From Girardinichthys multiradiatus (taxonomy: Eukaryota; Chordata; Actinopteri; Cyprinodontiformes; Goodeidae): DNA of 64,000 nucleotides. The notes under the pieces are model-generated. The model was not told where the DNA came from. It ran no database searches and saw nothing but the letters and a program-made list of their open reading frames with translations. Within the stretch, counting starts at the first letter, position 1; the number at the start of each line of letters is the position of its first letter. A program made the translations under genes and the position numbers. The DNA is taken from assembly GCF_021462225.1 (NCBI RefSeq), contig NC_061805.1, positions 30,273,958-30,337,957 of the forward strand, written 5' to 3'. Positions 1 to 11,285 of the stretch are shown here, piece after piece.

Positions 1-581
1 CAAAACAGAGCAGTTTGGTGGCATGCTGGTGGCAGCATCATGTTGTGGGAAGGATTTTCTTCAGAAGGGACAGGGAAGGTAGTCAGAGTTGACATTGAGA
101 TAGATGGAGGTAATTAAATGGAACATTCAGGAAGAAAACACGTTTGAGGCGGCAAAAGACTAAACTGGATGGAGGTTCTTCTTTTTGCAGGACAATACAG
201 ACATACATCCAGAGATACAGTGCAATGGTTTAGATTCAAATACATTTCTTAGTTAAAATGTCCAAGTCACAGTCCAGATATAAATCCAATTGAGAATTTG
301 TGGCAAAACTTAAAAATTTAGTTTCACAAACATTTTCCATCCAATCGGAATCAAGCTAGTAAAGAAAACCAATGTGTGGAAAGACTTGCATATACAACTG
401 CATCTGAAAGTGGTTCTGCAAAGTACTGACTTAGGACTAAAATCATGTATTATTTTTCTTCCTCCTCTCACCGACGCATTGCTTTCTGTAGGGCTATCAT
501 TTAAAATACCAATAAAATATTTTAAAAATACATATATACTGATGCTGTAACCTGTGATGTGAATACTTTGGAAAGGCACTG
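1..581 (+). mobile_element. Tc1-like DNA transposon, 3' portion, degenerate
   Basis: The element begins outside the window. A plus-strand frame with stops still shows Tc1 transposase landmarks: a glycine-rich 'GGSIML'-like stretch near 20-45 and 'SPDINPIENLW' at about 272-305, which carries the third catalytic Glu. The right end at about 560-581 reads gtgaatactttgg..ggcactg followed by TA at 582-583, the usual inverted-repeat end of the fish Tc1 family that starts cagtgccttgcaaaagtatt. Frame breaks make it a pseudogene. Remnants with the same terminal sequence lie at 48334-50963 and from 63133. Confidence 0.8.
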
Positions 582-583
582 TA

Positions 584-3567
584 ATAACCACTGGAGAATG
601 TTAAGTTTAAACTCTATTTCTAAACTGGTCTAGCATTATTTAGCAGCAGACATCATACCTGAATAAAGACCGAACCATCATGCCCCTGGCGACCTGCCTG
701 GTTGACTGTCTGCTTGGCTCCTAAAATTATCACCTGGTTCTAAACAGCTGTCTTTAACCAAACACACTCAACACACAGCTGCTGCGTACAGGGGGTGAAT
801 GTGCACATCTGCATATGACTAAACACACACAAATGCATTATACACACAGCTGCTTGCCACAGCTGGTGCATATACATTGGATAGAGAAGGCGGGCATACA
901 GAAGCGCAGACTGGACACAGCTGGTTAACACATGTGCCCACTTCATTACATGAGGTGTGGGACACAAAGAGAGAAAGCAAGAGATGAAGACAGATTAACT
1001 AACAGGGTGAGACAGACAGATTATAGCACAGGATAATAAGCAAAGTCAGAAGAACTAATAATCTAAAAACCACAGATCATTCATGCCAAACCTAGGAATC
1101 AAACCTAGTCACACCTCACTTCCTCTTGTATTAACATCATAACTATAACTTTTTATTTACGGTACATTCTGATCTCTGTTTTTAGGGAGTGTTCTAGGTC
1201 TATGGGAGCATCACAGCAATTCCATTCTTTGAAAAAATATAAAAATGGAATCCATTCTTTCAAATAACATTGAGAGATAGTTGAAACAAATGAGATTTGA
1301 CAGACGGGGCATCATATCAATGCTTTCTACAACCGATCAACCTAAAAGGGTTTGTAGATCAAAAATGTGGTTGTTTACATTAGCCTCGCATTAAGGACAC
1401 GTGCTGACTATATTTTTTAATCTTTGTCTGTGCTGCTGATTTTAGCAGGGAAGGAAGGACACCAGATGAATTTTATCCCATTTATGCATGCAGCAGCTAT
1501 TTCTGAGTAAAACAAAGAACAGCGTATTTAAGCCTGCTCAGAACAGGTTGCATGAAGCCAAATTAGATCGGGTTTAGAGCCAGTTCTGTGGGCTTGAATC
1601 TTTCTCACTATATAAAACTTTATGATGAATTTTAAAATTTTCACAAAAGGAAAACATTTTACTTTCTATTCACCGTAGCAAAATCCTAAAATCTACCAGG
1701 AGAAAAAAACCCACCATTCTAATCAACAAGATTTGTAACTTTGTCTGTTTTGTTTTTTATTATTATCATTATTACATAATAAAGCTGTTACCGTACTGTC
1801 CCTTGTCTTGCCATGTACGCTGCTGTATTGAAAAACGTGTTATGTGGGTTAAAACCTGACTACATTAAGCAAATTTTAAGGAACATCAAGCCCTTTCATG
1901 TCTATAAAGTATGCTTGTCAATTTTGATGTTTCTGAATAGGGCTTGTGTACTGGAAAATAATTGTGGGGAATTTTCAATACTTTGCTTCATGAAGATGGG
2001 GTATATTACTTCTGTTATGCTGTAACCTTCAAATTATATTCAATGTCAATGCTCTATGATTGCCCCCCATGTGTTTAGATAGTTATTAGCTAAATTAACC
2101 TGAAAGCAGGGCTAGCTGGCAGCTTGACTTTATGTTTCAAACATCTTGCATAATTTAGCATGCAGATAAGAGTTTGCATGGCGTAGCATGAGATTAAGTA
2201 ATCTTATTATTGGGTCATTGCTGCAATATTTCAGTTGCAGATGCGTTGGGCCTGCCGTTTGCGGTGATCCACATGTGTGGTATACATGGTATGTAAGAGC
2301 TGGTATGCTAAAATCCCATCTTCCTACTGTGAATTATTTAGAAAATATGCATGTTGTGCTTGTTTAGTTTCCTGTTGGCGCAGTGCGATCTGAGTAGATT
2401 GACTCCGACCTGGCTCCGGCATCCAGCAAAAATAAAATTGTGTCGAATTTTGTCAGATGCTCATGCTGCCGCCTTGCGGTGCCCTGCAGGGGCAGTGTTA
2501 ATGCTGTGGAGATGGACACTGTGTAATTTGGGGGTAATGCGACAGAATTTTTCTATATATCTAATTAAACCTGTAGCAGCTTGCTTTATCTGGTAACCAA
2601 ATCACGTATGCTACAGTTCCATCTCATTGTCTTCCTATGCCACTGAAACAAAACCCAGAAGAGCAGTGTATGTCGGTGGTGTCTAAAACTGTAAATTATT
2701 ACAGAAACATTATATTTTTCATTAAATTGGTAAAAACCTTTTTCTTAGCTTTCAGTTGCTGGATTGTTTGTATCTGTGCTCTGTTCATTGTACTTCATTA
2801 CATGTATTTTCAGCATACAGCGTGAATCACCTCTTCAGTTGTTTTTCTGCTTTCCTCTTTAAAAATATCTTTACAAAGCAGCATTTGAGGAGGGATTGTT
2901 TTACAGCTGAAACAAGATCATTTTCTTTCTTAACATGAAGACAACAAAGAGATAACAATAAATAGACATTTACTGCATGAATAAAAGCACAGAGGATAAA
3001 AAAAGATCTGCTCAGCATATGTGATCTTTTCCCTTCCAGCATAACTTAGAGAGCATCTACACATTGTAAAATGTGAAAGTGTAACACAAACAAGTTCCCC
3101 ATCTGTGTCCAATCACACAGTTTAAGACTGACTGACAAGTTTTCCTCATTTCTTTTTCTACATTTTCCTGTTTTACCGATGCATATAACATAATTTTATG
3201 CATTTATTCCTAAACCTTGGAGGCTTTGCCATCTCCACTGCATATTCTCTTATTTTCCACTTTACAATGCATCCTGCCCCTTTAAACACTGTCTCTCTAA
3301 AATGTCAAAACAGATGAAAAACAATGCTTTATTTTTATGAGTAACAAATGGTTGAATACCTGCTCAACCAAAGGAAAATTTAGCTTGTCTCAACTCTAAT
3401 GTAGGTCATTTGGCAATTTTTTAAATTATTTGGCATTTTAGTCTTTAATTTCACTGTGTAACGTTTACATTGACTCGTCTGTCTTATTCATGTTAGCCTT
3501 TTGAATTTATTATTTCTAGGGGGACAAAGGGTCAAATGTTTGAATACACGCTAAAATGCACCGTATA
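584..3567. other. AT-rich non-coding stretch
   Basis: No recognisable exon, RNA gene or complete transposon. ORFs here are short and low-complexity. The part around 2380-2500 is richer in GC. Short purine- and CA-rich stretches lie near 780-1010. Confidence 0.5.
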
Positions 3568-4969
3568 CACTCAACCATAGAAAGAGAGAGTTACGAAACT
3601 CCCATTGACTTCTATAGAAAGAATGGAATACGGAAGTGACGTGGGTCATGGAGATGCTAATAGTTCCAAACACCAGCAGCTCCAGCATTGGACGTAGTTC
3701 ATTCAGCCTGATGAATCTGGTGGTTATTTTTCTTTGCACATCGTGACATGAAGGAAGCATGCTTTCTAATAGATTTGCTTCTCTCTCTAGAGTATCCATG
3801 GCATTTGGGAGCTCCATGACAGATTTACTGGACTTCGTTCTGAAAAGTTTTTCAACTTTCTGGACCAGACTGAAGGCTTCATGTGATGGCTGACACAGCA
3901 CTCCTGGTTTGAATTCCGTCAGTATCAATAGGGTACTGTGTTCTCCTTCCAAAGTGTCATAATTTTGCTTAATTGAACTTGAGCATCCATCACAGATGTT
4001 GGAATGTTTGATGACTTTATTTACAATGTATCCTGTAAGATGGTACAGAATACATGTTTCGCTGTTGGTGAGGTTTAATGTGTTTTAGCTCCATCTAATG
4101 CCTCTTTTACTCTTCATGCCAATAGCTTTCATTTGATCTTTTGTGAAAATGCTGCCAAAGTTCATTTCCATTGTTAAATGTTTCTTTCGTAGGACTGCAT
4201 TAATTTTCTTCTGTCTGTGAAGTTCTCCTTCTATTATTCTTATGTGAATTTTTTGGTTTTCTAATTCCTCCATCAACTTTTTCACCTCGGTTTCCTGATT
4301 GTATTCCCTGTTGATGCATACTTCTTGCCCTGTTGACCCTGGTTCATCAGTTCCTGGCATGTCCCAGGCTACAATTTCATCTTCTTTTTCCCCTTCACTT
4401 TCCCTCATCTCACTTGCCTCATTTCTGTTTCTTCTTTCCTTCATCTCTGAAATTATAATGGCACTGTTAGCATAAAGATTAGGTAAAAAATTTGAAACGT
4501 ATTATTTAACACGGTTCGTACCAAAGTTTACTTTAGAACTATATGTGTGATCACTAGTCAGTGGATCTACATGCAGTGGAAGTTCTGCTGGACTTCTCAT
4601 TGCAGGATCCTTCCTCTTCTTTGGTTCTGGGTGATGAAGAAAAAGGGTTGGAACGGCATCAGCCCTCAGTCTCACTTGGCCTGACTGTGCCCTCACAAAC
4701 TGTCCTTTTTCAAACTGTGCCTGTAAAGTGATTTTTTTGTTTTTTTGTTTTGCACATTTCATTAGGCCTTTGTGCATTTTCCAGTGCAGTGTGCAGATTG
4801 AACTTACAGCACATAGTTTCCTGTTGTTGTGACCTCTGGTGATGGTGAGGTTGCTTCTACTGACTTGAACCAACCATTTTTTCCTTCTTTCAGGATCTTT
4901 TGGGAAGCCATACATACAGATTCCTTTCTCTGACCGATTGGTGCATCCAAATGCAGCACACCCAACCAT
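3551..4969 (-). pseudogene. THAP-domain P-like transposase, catalytic core deleted
   Basis: The chosen start (4969) gives MVGCAAFGC, a THAP start. Exon 1 (4969-4808, 54 codons) holds Cys4, Cys9, the FPKDPERRKKW block (residues 22-32) and Cys53. An 87-bp intron (4807-4721) begins GTAAGT and ends TTTACAG. Exon 2 resumes with AQFEKGQF and ends the THAP domain at DAVPTLF. A third exon (from about 4447, after a TTTCAG acceptor, to 4085) is a basic/acidic coiled coil ending FTKDQMKAIGMK..IRWS, as before the catalytic domain of P transposases. The next in-frame sequence after a stop (4084 down to about 3552) already resembles the family's C-terminal part (LTGYIVNK, CDGC, then a Phe/Glu-rich stretch). 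The several hundred residues usually between them, which hold the catalytic acids, are absent. The expected C-x2-H zinc ligand reads C-A-A-Q, so His appears replaced by Gln. It cannot encode an active transposase; a DNA-binding product is conceivable but unproven. Confidence 0.75.
4721..4807 (-). other. Predicted intron in THAP exon
   Basis: On the minus strand the donor is GCT|GTAAGT and the acceptor is TTTACAG|GCA, phase 0. Removing 87 bp restores the normal THAP spacing between Cys53 and the AVPTLF motif. The intron has no stop codon in frame, so a raw ORF reads through it. Confidence 0.7.
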
Positions 4970-5908
4970 GGTAACCTGCTGAACCTACAGAGGAACACAT
5001 TTACTTTTTTTGCCTTCTAGCTATGATATTGATTGTTTCTGAGTCCTCTAAACTGTTTCTGTATTGTTTTCTGGGAGGTCAGCAGATGTGGTGACTGACT
5101 TCAAAAGGAGCTGCTGCCAATGATGCCAAGGAGGATGAACCCTCATTCGGACTTGGGCACATTTCTACCTTGTCCAGATTTGATCAGATACAGTTTATTG
5201 GTGCAGATTTAATTAATAAACTGTATAAATGGTAGTGCAAGTACTTATTTATTAAAGCTAGTTTTGCATTTTACATATCTTACAATAAATTGTTTGGTCA
5301 TTTATTTTTGCACAATTCAATTGTTTTGTCATCTAATACGATTTTAACTATATTTTCAATTAAATGAACATTTTAGTTAATGAATTACAATTTTACAACA
5401 GTTGTCAGACTACAGTCACAATCAACTCTGTTATAGATACAAGTACTCAGTTCACATGACAGCAAAAAATTGTATAATTATGTCTTCTACAAAAATTAAG
5501 AATTCCTCCCAGGTCTTCAGTCATATTTCATACAGTTACATATTTTCCTCATTCATTTAAAAATTATTTAATCTTTAAATAAAATTTTAATTTTGCTCAT
5601 TTTCCATCTGTAATATTTGGATATTTTTTTTAAATACATATGCAATAGATCTTTCCACATGGTAAATAAAGGATGTAGATCTGAAGGTAAGTTTGATCAG
5701 AGCTCTTAACTGCTGGCACAGAATATAGTTATAGCATTCCCATGCTAGCATGTGCTAGCATGCGGGGGAGATCAGAAAGAGCATTTATAATAGGTATTGT
5801 TACTTCTGTCAGGCTTTTCAAATTATGATTTAGTAGCCAGTAATCAGTTCATTATTATTTAATTACCAAAAGTCATAGGAAAGAGTGAAAAAAGTCGCTT
5901 TTTGCGTT
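4970..5908. other. AT-rich non-coding interior of the P-like element
   Basis: Presumed promoter/5' region of the minus-strand THAP gene. No coding homology was seen. A 22-bp palindrome, catgctagca-tg-tgctagcatg, lies at 5741-5762. Confidence 0.45.
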
Positions 5909-6019
5909 ATGTCGCGCCTGAAGCCGTTCAACCTGACTGACACCGCTGAGATGTTTGGAACTATTGAGAGCTACATGAACCACGAGACCGCCTATCGGCG
6001 AGTTCAAAGAGTGTCGTAA
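5909..6019 (+). pseudogene. 36-codon ORF at right end of P-like element
   Basis: ATG at 5909 and TAA at 6017-6019, the stop lying within the right inverted repeat. The peptide contains MFGTIESYMNH, which resembles VFGTISISMTH in the C-terminal part of the minus-strand transposase remnant at the other end (about 3630-3665). The two ends therefore carry related coding sequence in opposite orientation. This may be a subterminal inverted repeat or a relic of two inverted copies. It is unlikely to be an independent gene. Confidence 0.4.
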
Positions 6020-6048
6020 CTCTCTCTTTCTATGGCGCTGCACTCAAC

Positions 6049-6513
6049 CATTCTTATTTGTCTTGCTGGTTTCATCTCGACCCTATACCCTTTGAAGCCA
6101 TGAGCAGATCTCTGGCAGACTTGGCAGATTTGGTAAAGTGTATATAAACTGGTTGGTTTCCAGGCACAGACCTGGCTTTTAAGCATGGCCCATCAGGTTT
6201 CAAGGAGGTTGAGATCCAAGCTTTTGGAATGCCATTCCTGAAGCGTAATCTTCTGCCTTATCTATTCTAAACACACACCAGTTTGGTTTGTGTATTGCCA
6301 CTTCTCCACTGCTCCTGAGCAGGTACTACCTGGGCTGAGTCGGGACTACATGTGACTTAAACAGACTACTGTTCACTGATTGGCCATGGGACCAGGAGAA
6401 AGGAAAAGGTTTTCACTGAGAAGTGAATAAAACTCAAGAGCAACCACAATAATATTAAAGACAACAATGGCCAGAGGGGGTCAAACTGAAATATAATTTT
6501 ACTTTTTAAAAAT
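6049..6513. other. Non-coding flank
   Basis: Sequence right of the P-like element. Nothing recognisable. Confidence 0.4.
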
Positions 6514-7011
6514 AATAAACCATGCCTGAAAGCTGAAAGAAAAGAAAAATGACACATCAGCTTTCTGAATTACCCCCAGGCTGCAAGCTGTAGCTATTTA
6601 AAAGCATCCTAAACCAGCTAATCACACATAAAATCAGCTGTTCAGACGCACAACCATTTCCCCTAAAACACAGGAAAAAAAAATACTACCACGAAACAGG
6701 GGTTTGGTTTTGAAATTTATTGACGGTCCTTAAGCGAGGAGGAGCCTGCTGCTCCCTCCTCCGGCAGAGGGAGCATGCAGAGAGCTGCTGTCTGTAATCA
6801 GACTGCATACATCGAATGAAACCGGAGGAAGTCCCACTGTATCCATGGCGCATGAAAATCCAATTTCCAACCTAAAACTAACTTCACAGTGGTCAGAATA
6901 AATTCCTTGTCCTTGTTATTGCTATGGCTGAGAAAAAAAAATTACCCTTTTAAAGGCCAAAATTGTAACTTCTCTACGCAAACTCTGCAGCATTACCAGT
7001 CCAGACAGCAG
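6514..7011 (-). repeat. Left arm of a ~480-bp inverted repeat pair
   Basis: Its reverse complement aligns along its length with 9312-9776. Shared blocks include ggactggt..gcagagtttgc, ctcagccat.gcaataa, gatacagtgggacttcctcc, a CT-rich stretch with tctctgc.tgctccc, ttaaggacc.tcaataaat, gaacagctgattttatgtgt and caggcatggttta. Identity is roughly 80% by eye with small gaps. The family is not recognised and no protein is visible. Confidence 0.75.
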
Positions 7012-8532
7012 CTTCAAAGCCTTATACTGACTCATCCAAACATACGTCTAGTCATTATGGGAAAATAGCTCAATCTTCGTCTTGTCTTACCTTTAAACTT
7101 TAGACGAGAAATGTTTGGCTTGTCTATGTGGGTATCTGAAAACTTGGTTCATGTTTGAAGTTGTCAGTGTTGGAGGAAGGGCTTGTTTCTTAGTCAACAC
7201 TTTCTGAGTCCATAGTTCCAAAAGACATGCACAACCTCCAAACCACCAGCCACAATCAATCATCAACCCTAACCAGGAGTTTTTAGTCCTTGACCTTGTT
7301 AAGATAAAAGAGGTTCTGGAACCTTCAGCATCTCTTGTTAAAATATTCATCTTAATGTATATGTATATTAGAGCCTCTTTGTCCAATTTTAAGTGCATGA
7401 ATTCAAGAAAATATACCTTACTGTCATATTTGTGCACCCAATTTCAGTTTTTTTAAAATCATTGTCATGGTTGTGTGCTGTATAATCATTCAATCATCAA
7501 TCTTTCTGACAAAAAGACCCAGTCAAGTCAGTTAATAAACCTCTATAATTAATATGATGTCATGTGCATCATGGATGCATAAATTGTTCATAATTGTTTT
7601 TTGTTGGTTTCATAAAAAATAAAAGGGTATACTTAAAATTCCTGGCCTTACTAAGCATTCTGCTAATGAGATCCAATCATTACCCCCTGATTTCTGCTAG
7701 TCATTTCTATAGCTACCCTCAGATGAACGCTCTGTCATAAAACCGTAAATGGTACTCTCATGAATGATGTCATGAAATTAATAGGGCTCAATCAATAAAA
7801 TACCACAAAATGTGTTCTCTAATCTGAAATCTCCAACAGCCAGATAACATCATTGGCAGTGTCGCACAGAACTGTTGAAATGGAAACTTGTTTAATAAAC
7901 TTTTCATGCTTATCAGTAACAAGGACCATTGTGTAGTTTGTGGTGTACAAGTAATCATCAAAGACTTCCTGGCTTTATCTCAGAAATATTTTCCTTTAAA
8001 TAAAATTCAAAGAGCAGAAGCTCAGAAGCATTTATTGTTAAGAGCACAAAAAAGTGGTAGACGTTTTCTAAATCAACTAATGCTCTTATTTTTCTTGGAA
8101 GGACACAACAAAACATATTTAAAATGACCAGCAGCAGATCATTTTTGTACACCACAAAAATCTGCTCTTAGCCCAGTATTGATCCCTGGTATCTACAGAC
8201 TTCTAAAAGTAAACAAGTCTACAACAGAGCTCTAAAGGTTTAGTCTTACATTTATTGATCCATGTCAGTTATCACCTGTCATAAAGCCCTTTTCAATATT
8301 TCTGTTGGTTATTTTAAACTATTATATAACCAGAGCATCAGAGCTCATGTGGATTGTGCAAAAAGAATAATTAAGAGATTCGCGCATCTTTAAAAGGGTA
8401 GCAATTTCCCAACTATTCAGCAAGGCAATAAAGCACAGAAGAAAGAATAAAAGCTAAGATAGAGCCCAGGAGCTGGGCTTCGCCCTTTAGTTCCAGTGAA
8501 AGGAACTCTGAATGCTCCAGAAAACCAAGAGA
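7012..8532. other. Non-coding spacer between inverted arms
   Basis: AT-rich. A 114-codon minus-strand ORF at 7093-7437 has no recognisable motif and is not supported as a gene. Confidence 0.4.
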
Positions 8533-8962
8533 TTTTGGACCAACTTTGTGAGAACAGTTTGGAGATGCCCCCTTCTCTTTCAACATTGTCCAAAAAGACA
8601 AAGAGAGGGTTTGGTGTGGATGAGCTTGACTGGACTGTACAAAGACCTGACCTCAACCCAACAGAAAACGAGATGAATTAGAGACAGGACTGAGAGCCAG
8701 GCCTTATCATCCAACATGAGTCTGTGACCTCACCATAGTGCTTCTGGAAGAATGTTCAAAGATTCCCATGAACGCTCTCCTAAACCTTTTGGACAGCTTT
8801 TCCTGAAGAATTGAAGCTGTCACAGCAGCAAATGGTGGACCAATGTGATATTGAACCCTATGGATTAAGAATGGGATGTCACTTGTGTTCAGATGTGAGC
8901 CAACTCAAGCTCAGTCCGGTTGGATGGATAGCATCTGTGAACAGTCATTTTCAAGACTTGAC
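8533..8962 (+). mobile_element. Tc1-like remnant(s), plus strand
   Basis: A broken frame contains QRPDLNPTEN at about 8640-8670, equivalent to the SPDLNPIEN motif with the last catalytic acid. It is followed by a 3' part (cttctggaagaatg...cctaaacc.tttggac...gctgt) and then ccctatggattaagaatggg, a pattern common to one fish Tc1-like family. From about 8906 (ctcagtccggttggatgg, then cattttcaagacttgac) the sequence looks like another Tc1 family in opposite orientation. Stops and indels are frequent; no active gene. Confidence 0.65.
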
Positions 8963-9240
8963 TGATGGTGTGTTCAGACCAAACATGATTTGAGCATCAA
9001 AAAGGCATCCGACGCTTGTGCACTTTGAAGTCAGACGCTCTAGACGCGCATCAAAAACACTCTACACGTGTCTGAGCAAATTGTGGACAGACTCGCGTTG
9101 GGAGAAGCTGCCCTTGGTTATTTTCCTTTGCTGGTCTCTTGTGTACAGCGGCAGATGCAATCAAGAGAGTGACTTGGTTTTATTTGCTGAATAATGACAC
9201 GACGGGAAGAAAACGGGACAATAATGCCACTTTTCCAGTG
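8963..9240. mobile_element. Possible Harbinger-like MITE fragment
   Basis: Starts ggtgtgttcagaccaaacat, a phrase typical of non-autonomous PIF/Harbinger-like fish repeats, and continues with CG-rich repeated words (gacgct, gacgcgc). No matching opposite terminus was identified. Confidence 0.3.
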
Positions 9241-9311
9241 GCTCGTTTTAGGCTCTGCGGCTCTGCTCCACTCAGGTGAGGGGTGGCAGGAGAAGCAGCG
9301 AGGAGAGACTC

Positions 9312-9776
9312 TGCTGTTTGGACTGGTCAGGTTTCAGAGTTTGCCTGAAAAGGTTCCAATTTTATGAGGAAGTTTTGGTCTCAGCCATGGCAATAATAAG
9401 GACACGGACTTTAACTGCGGACTTTTGACCATGGTAAAGTTTTAGATTGGATATTTGTGCTACGCAGATACAGTGGGACTTCCTCCCATTTAATCCGAGG
9501 CAGACTGATTACGGGCAGCTCCTCTCTGCCTGCTCCCCCCTCCTGCAGACGCTGGTTCGCGGTTAAGGACCATCAATAAATGTCAGAACCAAGCACGCTG
9601 TTTCATGGTCATGTTGGTATTGTTTTGTGTTTTGAGTGAAATGTTTGTGATTCTGAACAGCTGATTTTATGTGTGATGAGCTGGTTTAGGATGTTATTTA
9701 ATACATTGCTATGCCTGCATGTAATTTAGAAAGCTGAATTGTCCTTTTTCTTTTTCACCCTTCAGGCATGGTTTAT
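9312..9776 (+). repeat. Right arm of a ~480-bp inverted repeat pair
   Basis: Inverted partner of 6514-7011; the shared blocks are listed there. It ends caggcatggtttat at 9763-9776, directly before a Tc1-like remnant. No target duplication flanks the pair, so this may be two separate insertions of one repeat rather than the termini of one element. Confidence 0.75.
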
Positions 9777-9799
9777 GATTAGTAAATAGTGAAATGGTC

Positions 9800-10380
9800 C
9801 TTCCGTGCCATGATAAAATATGTTACTATGTTGACACATAAAGATGAGCTTCTCTGATGTGTTGACACACCACGCCAAACCCCCCGAGACTGACGTCCAC
9901 CATAGACTTTGCATGAAAACCAGATGCCCCAGAGGCTCAAATCGCATTTGGTTTTTTCCACACATAGCATTTTGCATGTAGCCCAAAGAGTACAATAATG
10001 GTTTCATCAGACGAGAACACTTTATTCCCCATGTTGGTGTGTCCTGTAAAAGATGTGGCAATCTCCAAATGACACTTCTTCTGGTTTTCCTTCAACAATG
10101 GCTTTGCCACTTCTCCAAACAGGCCAGATTTGTGGAGTGCAGGGCAGATTGTTGTTTTGCCCACAGATTTTCTCAACTGAGCTGGGGATCTCTCGGTTGC
10201 CTTCCAACTTAATATTTGCATTGCCCCGCCAAACAGTTTATGTGAATGAACATGTCTAGGGAGAATTGCAGTTGTTCCATTTTCTTTCCATTTTCCTATA
10301 AATAATTTAACAGTGCCCTGGGAAATGTTAAAAAGCTTGGGAAATTCTTTCTAACCTAACCCCGCTTTAGATGTCTCCAT
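9800..10380 (-). pseudogene. Tc1-like transposase remnant, minus strand
   Basis: The minus frame at 9937-10221 reads a typical Tc1 mid-region: KSGLFGEVAKPLLKENQKK, then NKVFSSDETIIVLFGLHAKC and YVWKKPN. The first catalytic Asp is retained (SSDET). Upstream sequence (10222-10380) fits the N-terminal helix-turn-helix part but is broken. Downstream, the second Asp and the Glu are not readable. The fragment abuts the inverted-repeat arm that ends at 9776. Confidence 0.75.
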
Positions 10381-10465
10381 CACTTTGTTCCTTGACCCAG
10401 AGGTGGTTCTACATTGAATTACTGCCTGGGCGAGATCCCCTCTGAGCACCCCACACCACCACCAC

Positions 10466-10712
10466 TATATGAGGGACTGGTGTCTTACTGGTTAGAGAGC
10501 AGGGCATTTGCGTCCTGGAGAGGCCACAAGTACCCTGGTTCGAATCTGACAGCCTGGCACTCTGGTTCCCTGAGCTAGACCCTTAGCCCCTGAAAGCTCC
10601 CCAGGGGCCGCACAATGGCAGCGCACTGCTCCCTAAAGGATGGGTTAAATGCAGAGGATAATTTTTTCCATTGTGAGATCAATAAAGACTAAGTTATTAT
10701 TATTATTATTAA
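10466..10712 (+). mobile_element. tRNA-derived SINE with ATT tail
   Basis: The head has an A-box-like TGGTTAGAGAGC (10489-10500) and a B box GGTTCGAATC (10537-10546), the internal pol III promoter of a tRNA-derived SINE. The body includes gcagcgcactgctccctaaa and a 3' tail of (ATT)n at about 10695-10711. A related, more decayed copy lies at 39148-39330. Confidence 0.7.
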
Positions 10713-10927
10713 ATGTTATAAAATTTGATTGAAAAAGAAATTGTTTAATTATAACAATATATAATAATAAAAATGAAAGGGAAAGGGAAATATATTTCTC
10801 AATTGAACATATCCACACAAAACAGAATAACTTATCAAAACTTAAATATACATTATACAAAAAAGTTAAAGTTAAAACACACTAAAAATCTAATTACAGT
10901 ATTGCACTGAGAACAGAAAACACAAAC

Positions 10928-11258
10928 TTAACTATAACCTGACATTTCTTGCTTTGATGCAAAATCATTAATAATGTCATCCCCTACTGAGTGGTTGATA
11001 CTGATAACAGCAAGGCCAGTGAACCCTTCCTGAGACATGGTTGACCTCAGGTACGACTTCATCAACTTCAGTTTTGAAAAGCTCCTCTCTGCTTGAGCCA
11101 CAGTGACTGGCAGAGTAATTGCAATCCTGAGAGCAGTCAAAAAGTTTGGGTAGATCTCGCATAAAAATGATAAGCTCAAGGAGGCTCGTGTTTTTGGATG
11201 GCAGGTCAGAGAAGTTCTTGATTTACTGCATAAGCTGTCTATTGTCCAAATCAGAGTA
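10928..11258 (-). pseudogene. hAT transposase C-terminal dimerisation-domain fragment
   Basis: The minus strand encodes EIYPNFLTALRIAI, LPVTVAQAERSFSKLKLMKS and YLRSTMSQEGFTGLAVISI, the conserved hAT C-terminal (dimerisation) region found in hAT transposases and ZMYM/TTF-type derived proteins. It ends with a stop at 10928. The upstream frame (LLELIIFMRDL) joins only through a frameshift near 11160, and the rest of the protein is absent. The fragment is interrupted upstream by a LINE insertion at 11286-11873. Confidence 0.8.
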
Positions 11259-11285
11259 CCAAGTGCCTTGCACTGCAACTGTTAT

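Larger units (their letters stand above)
3576..6040 (-). mobile_element. P-element-like (THAP) transposon, internally deleted
   Basis: A 2.46-kb element bounded by inverted ends: left ccatagaaagagagagttac (3575-3594) matches the reverse complement of 6016-6035, and the identity runs to 22 bp (3575-3596 and 6014-6035). The right end extends outward to cagcgc, which the left end lacks, so the left tip is eroded by about 6 bp. Both sides carry cactcaac (3568-3575 and 6041-6048), an 8-bp duplication as expected for P elements. The gene inside runs on the minus strand. It has a THAP domain, a coiled coil and a P-transposase-like C-terminal region, but the RNase-H-like catalytic core is missing. 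A hAT assignment would also fit an 8-bp duplication, but the protein does not look like hAT. Confidence 0.75.

Noticed and set aside
7093..7437. 114-codon minus-strand ORF
   Set aside because: No motif, AT-rich low-complexity segment, no context.
10488..10560. Possible tRNA gene (A and B boxes)
   Set aside because: No cloverleaf closes and the sequence continues into a SINE body with an ATT tail.
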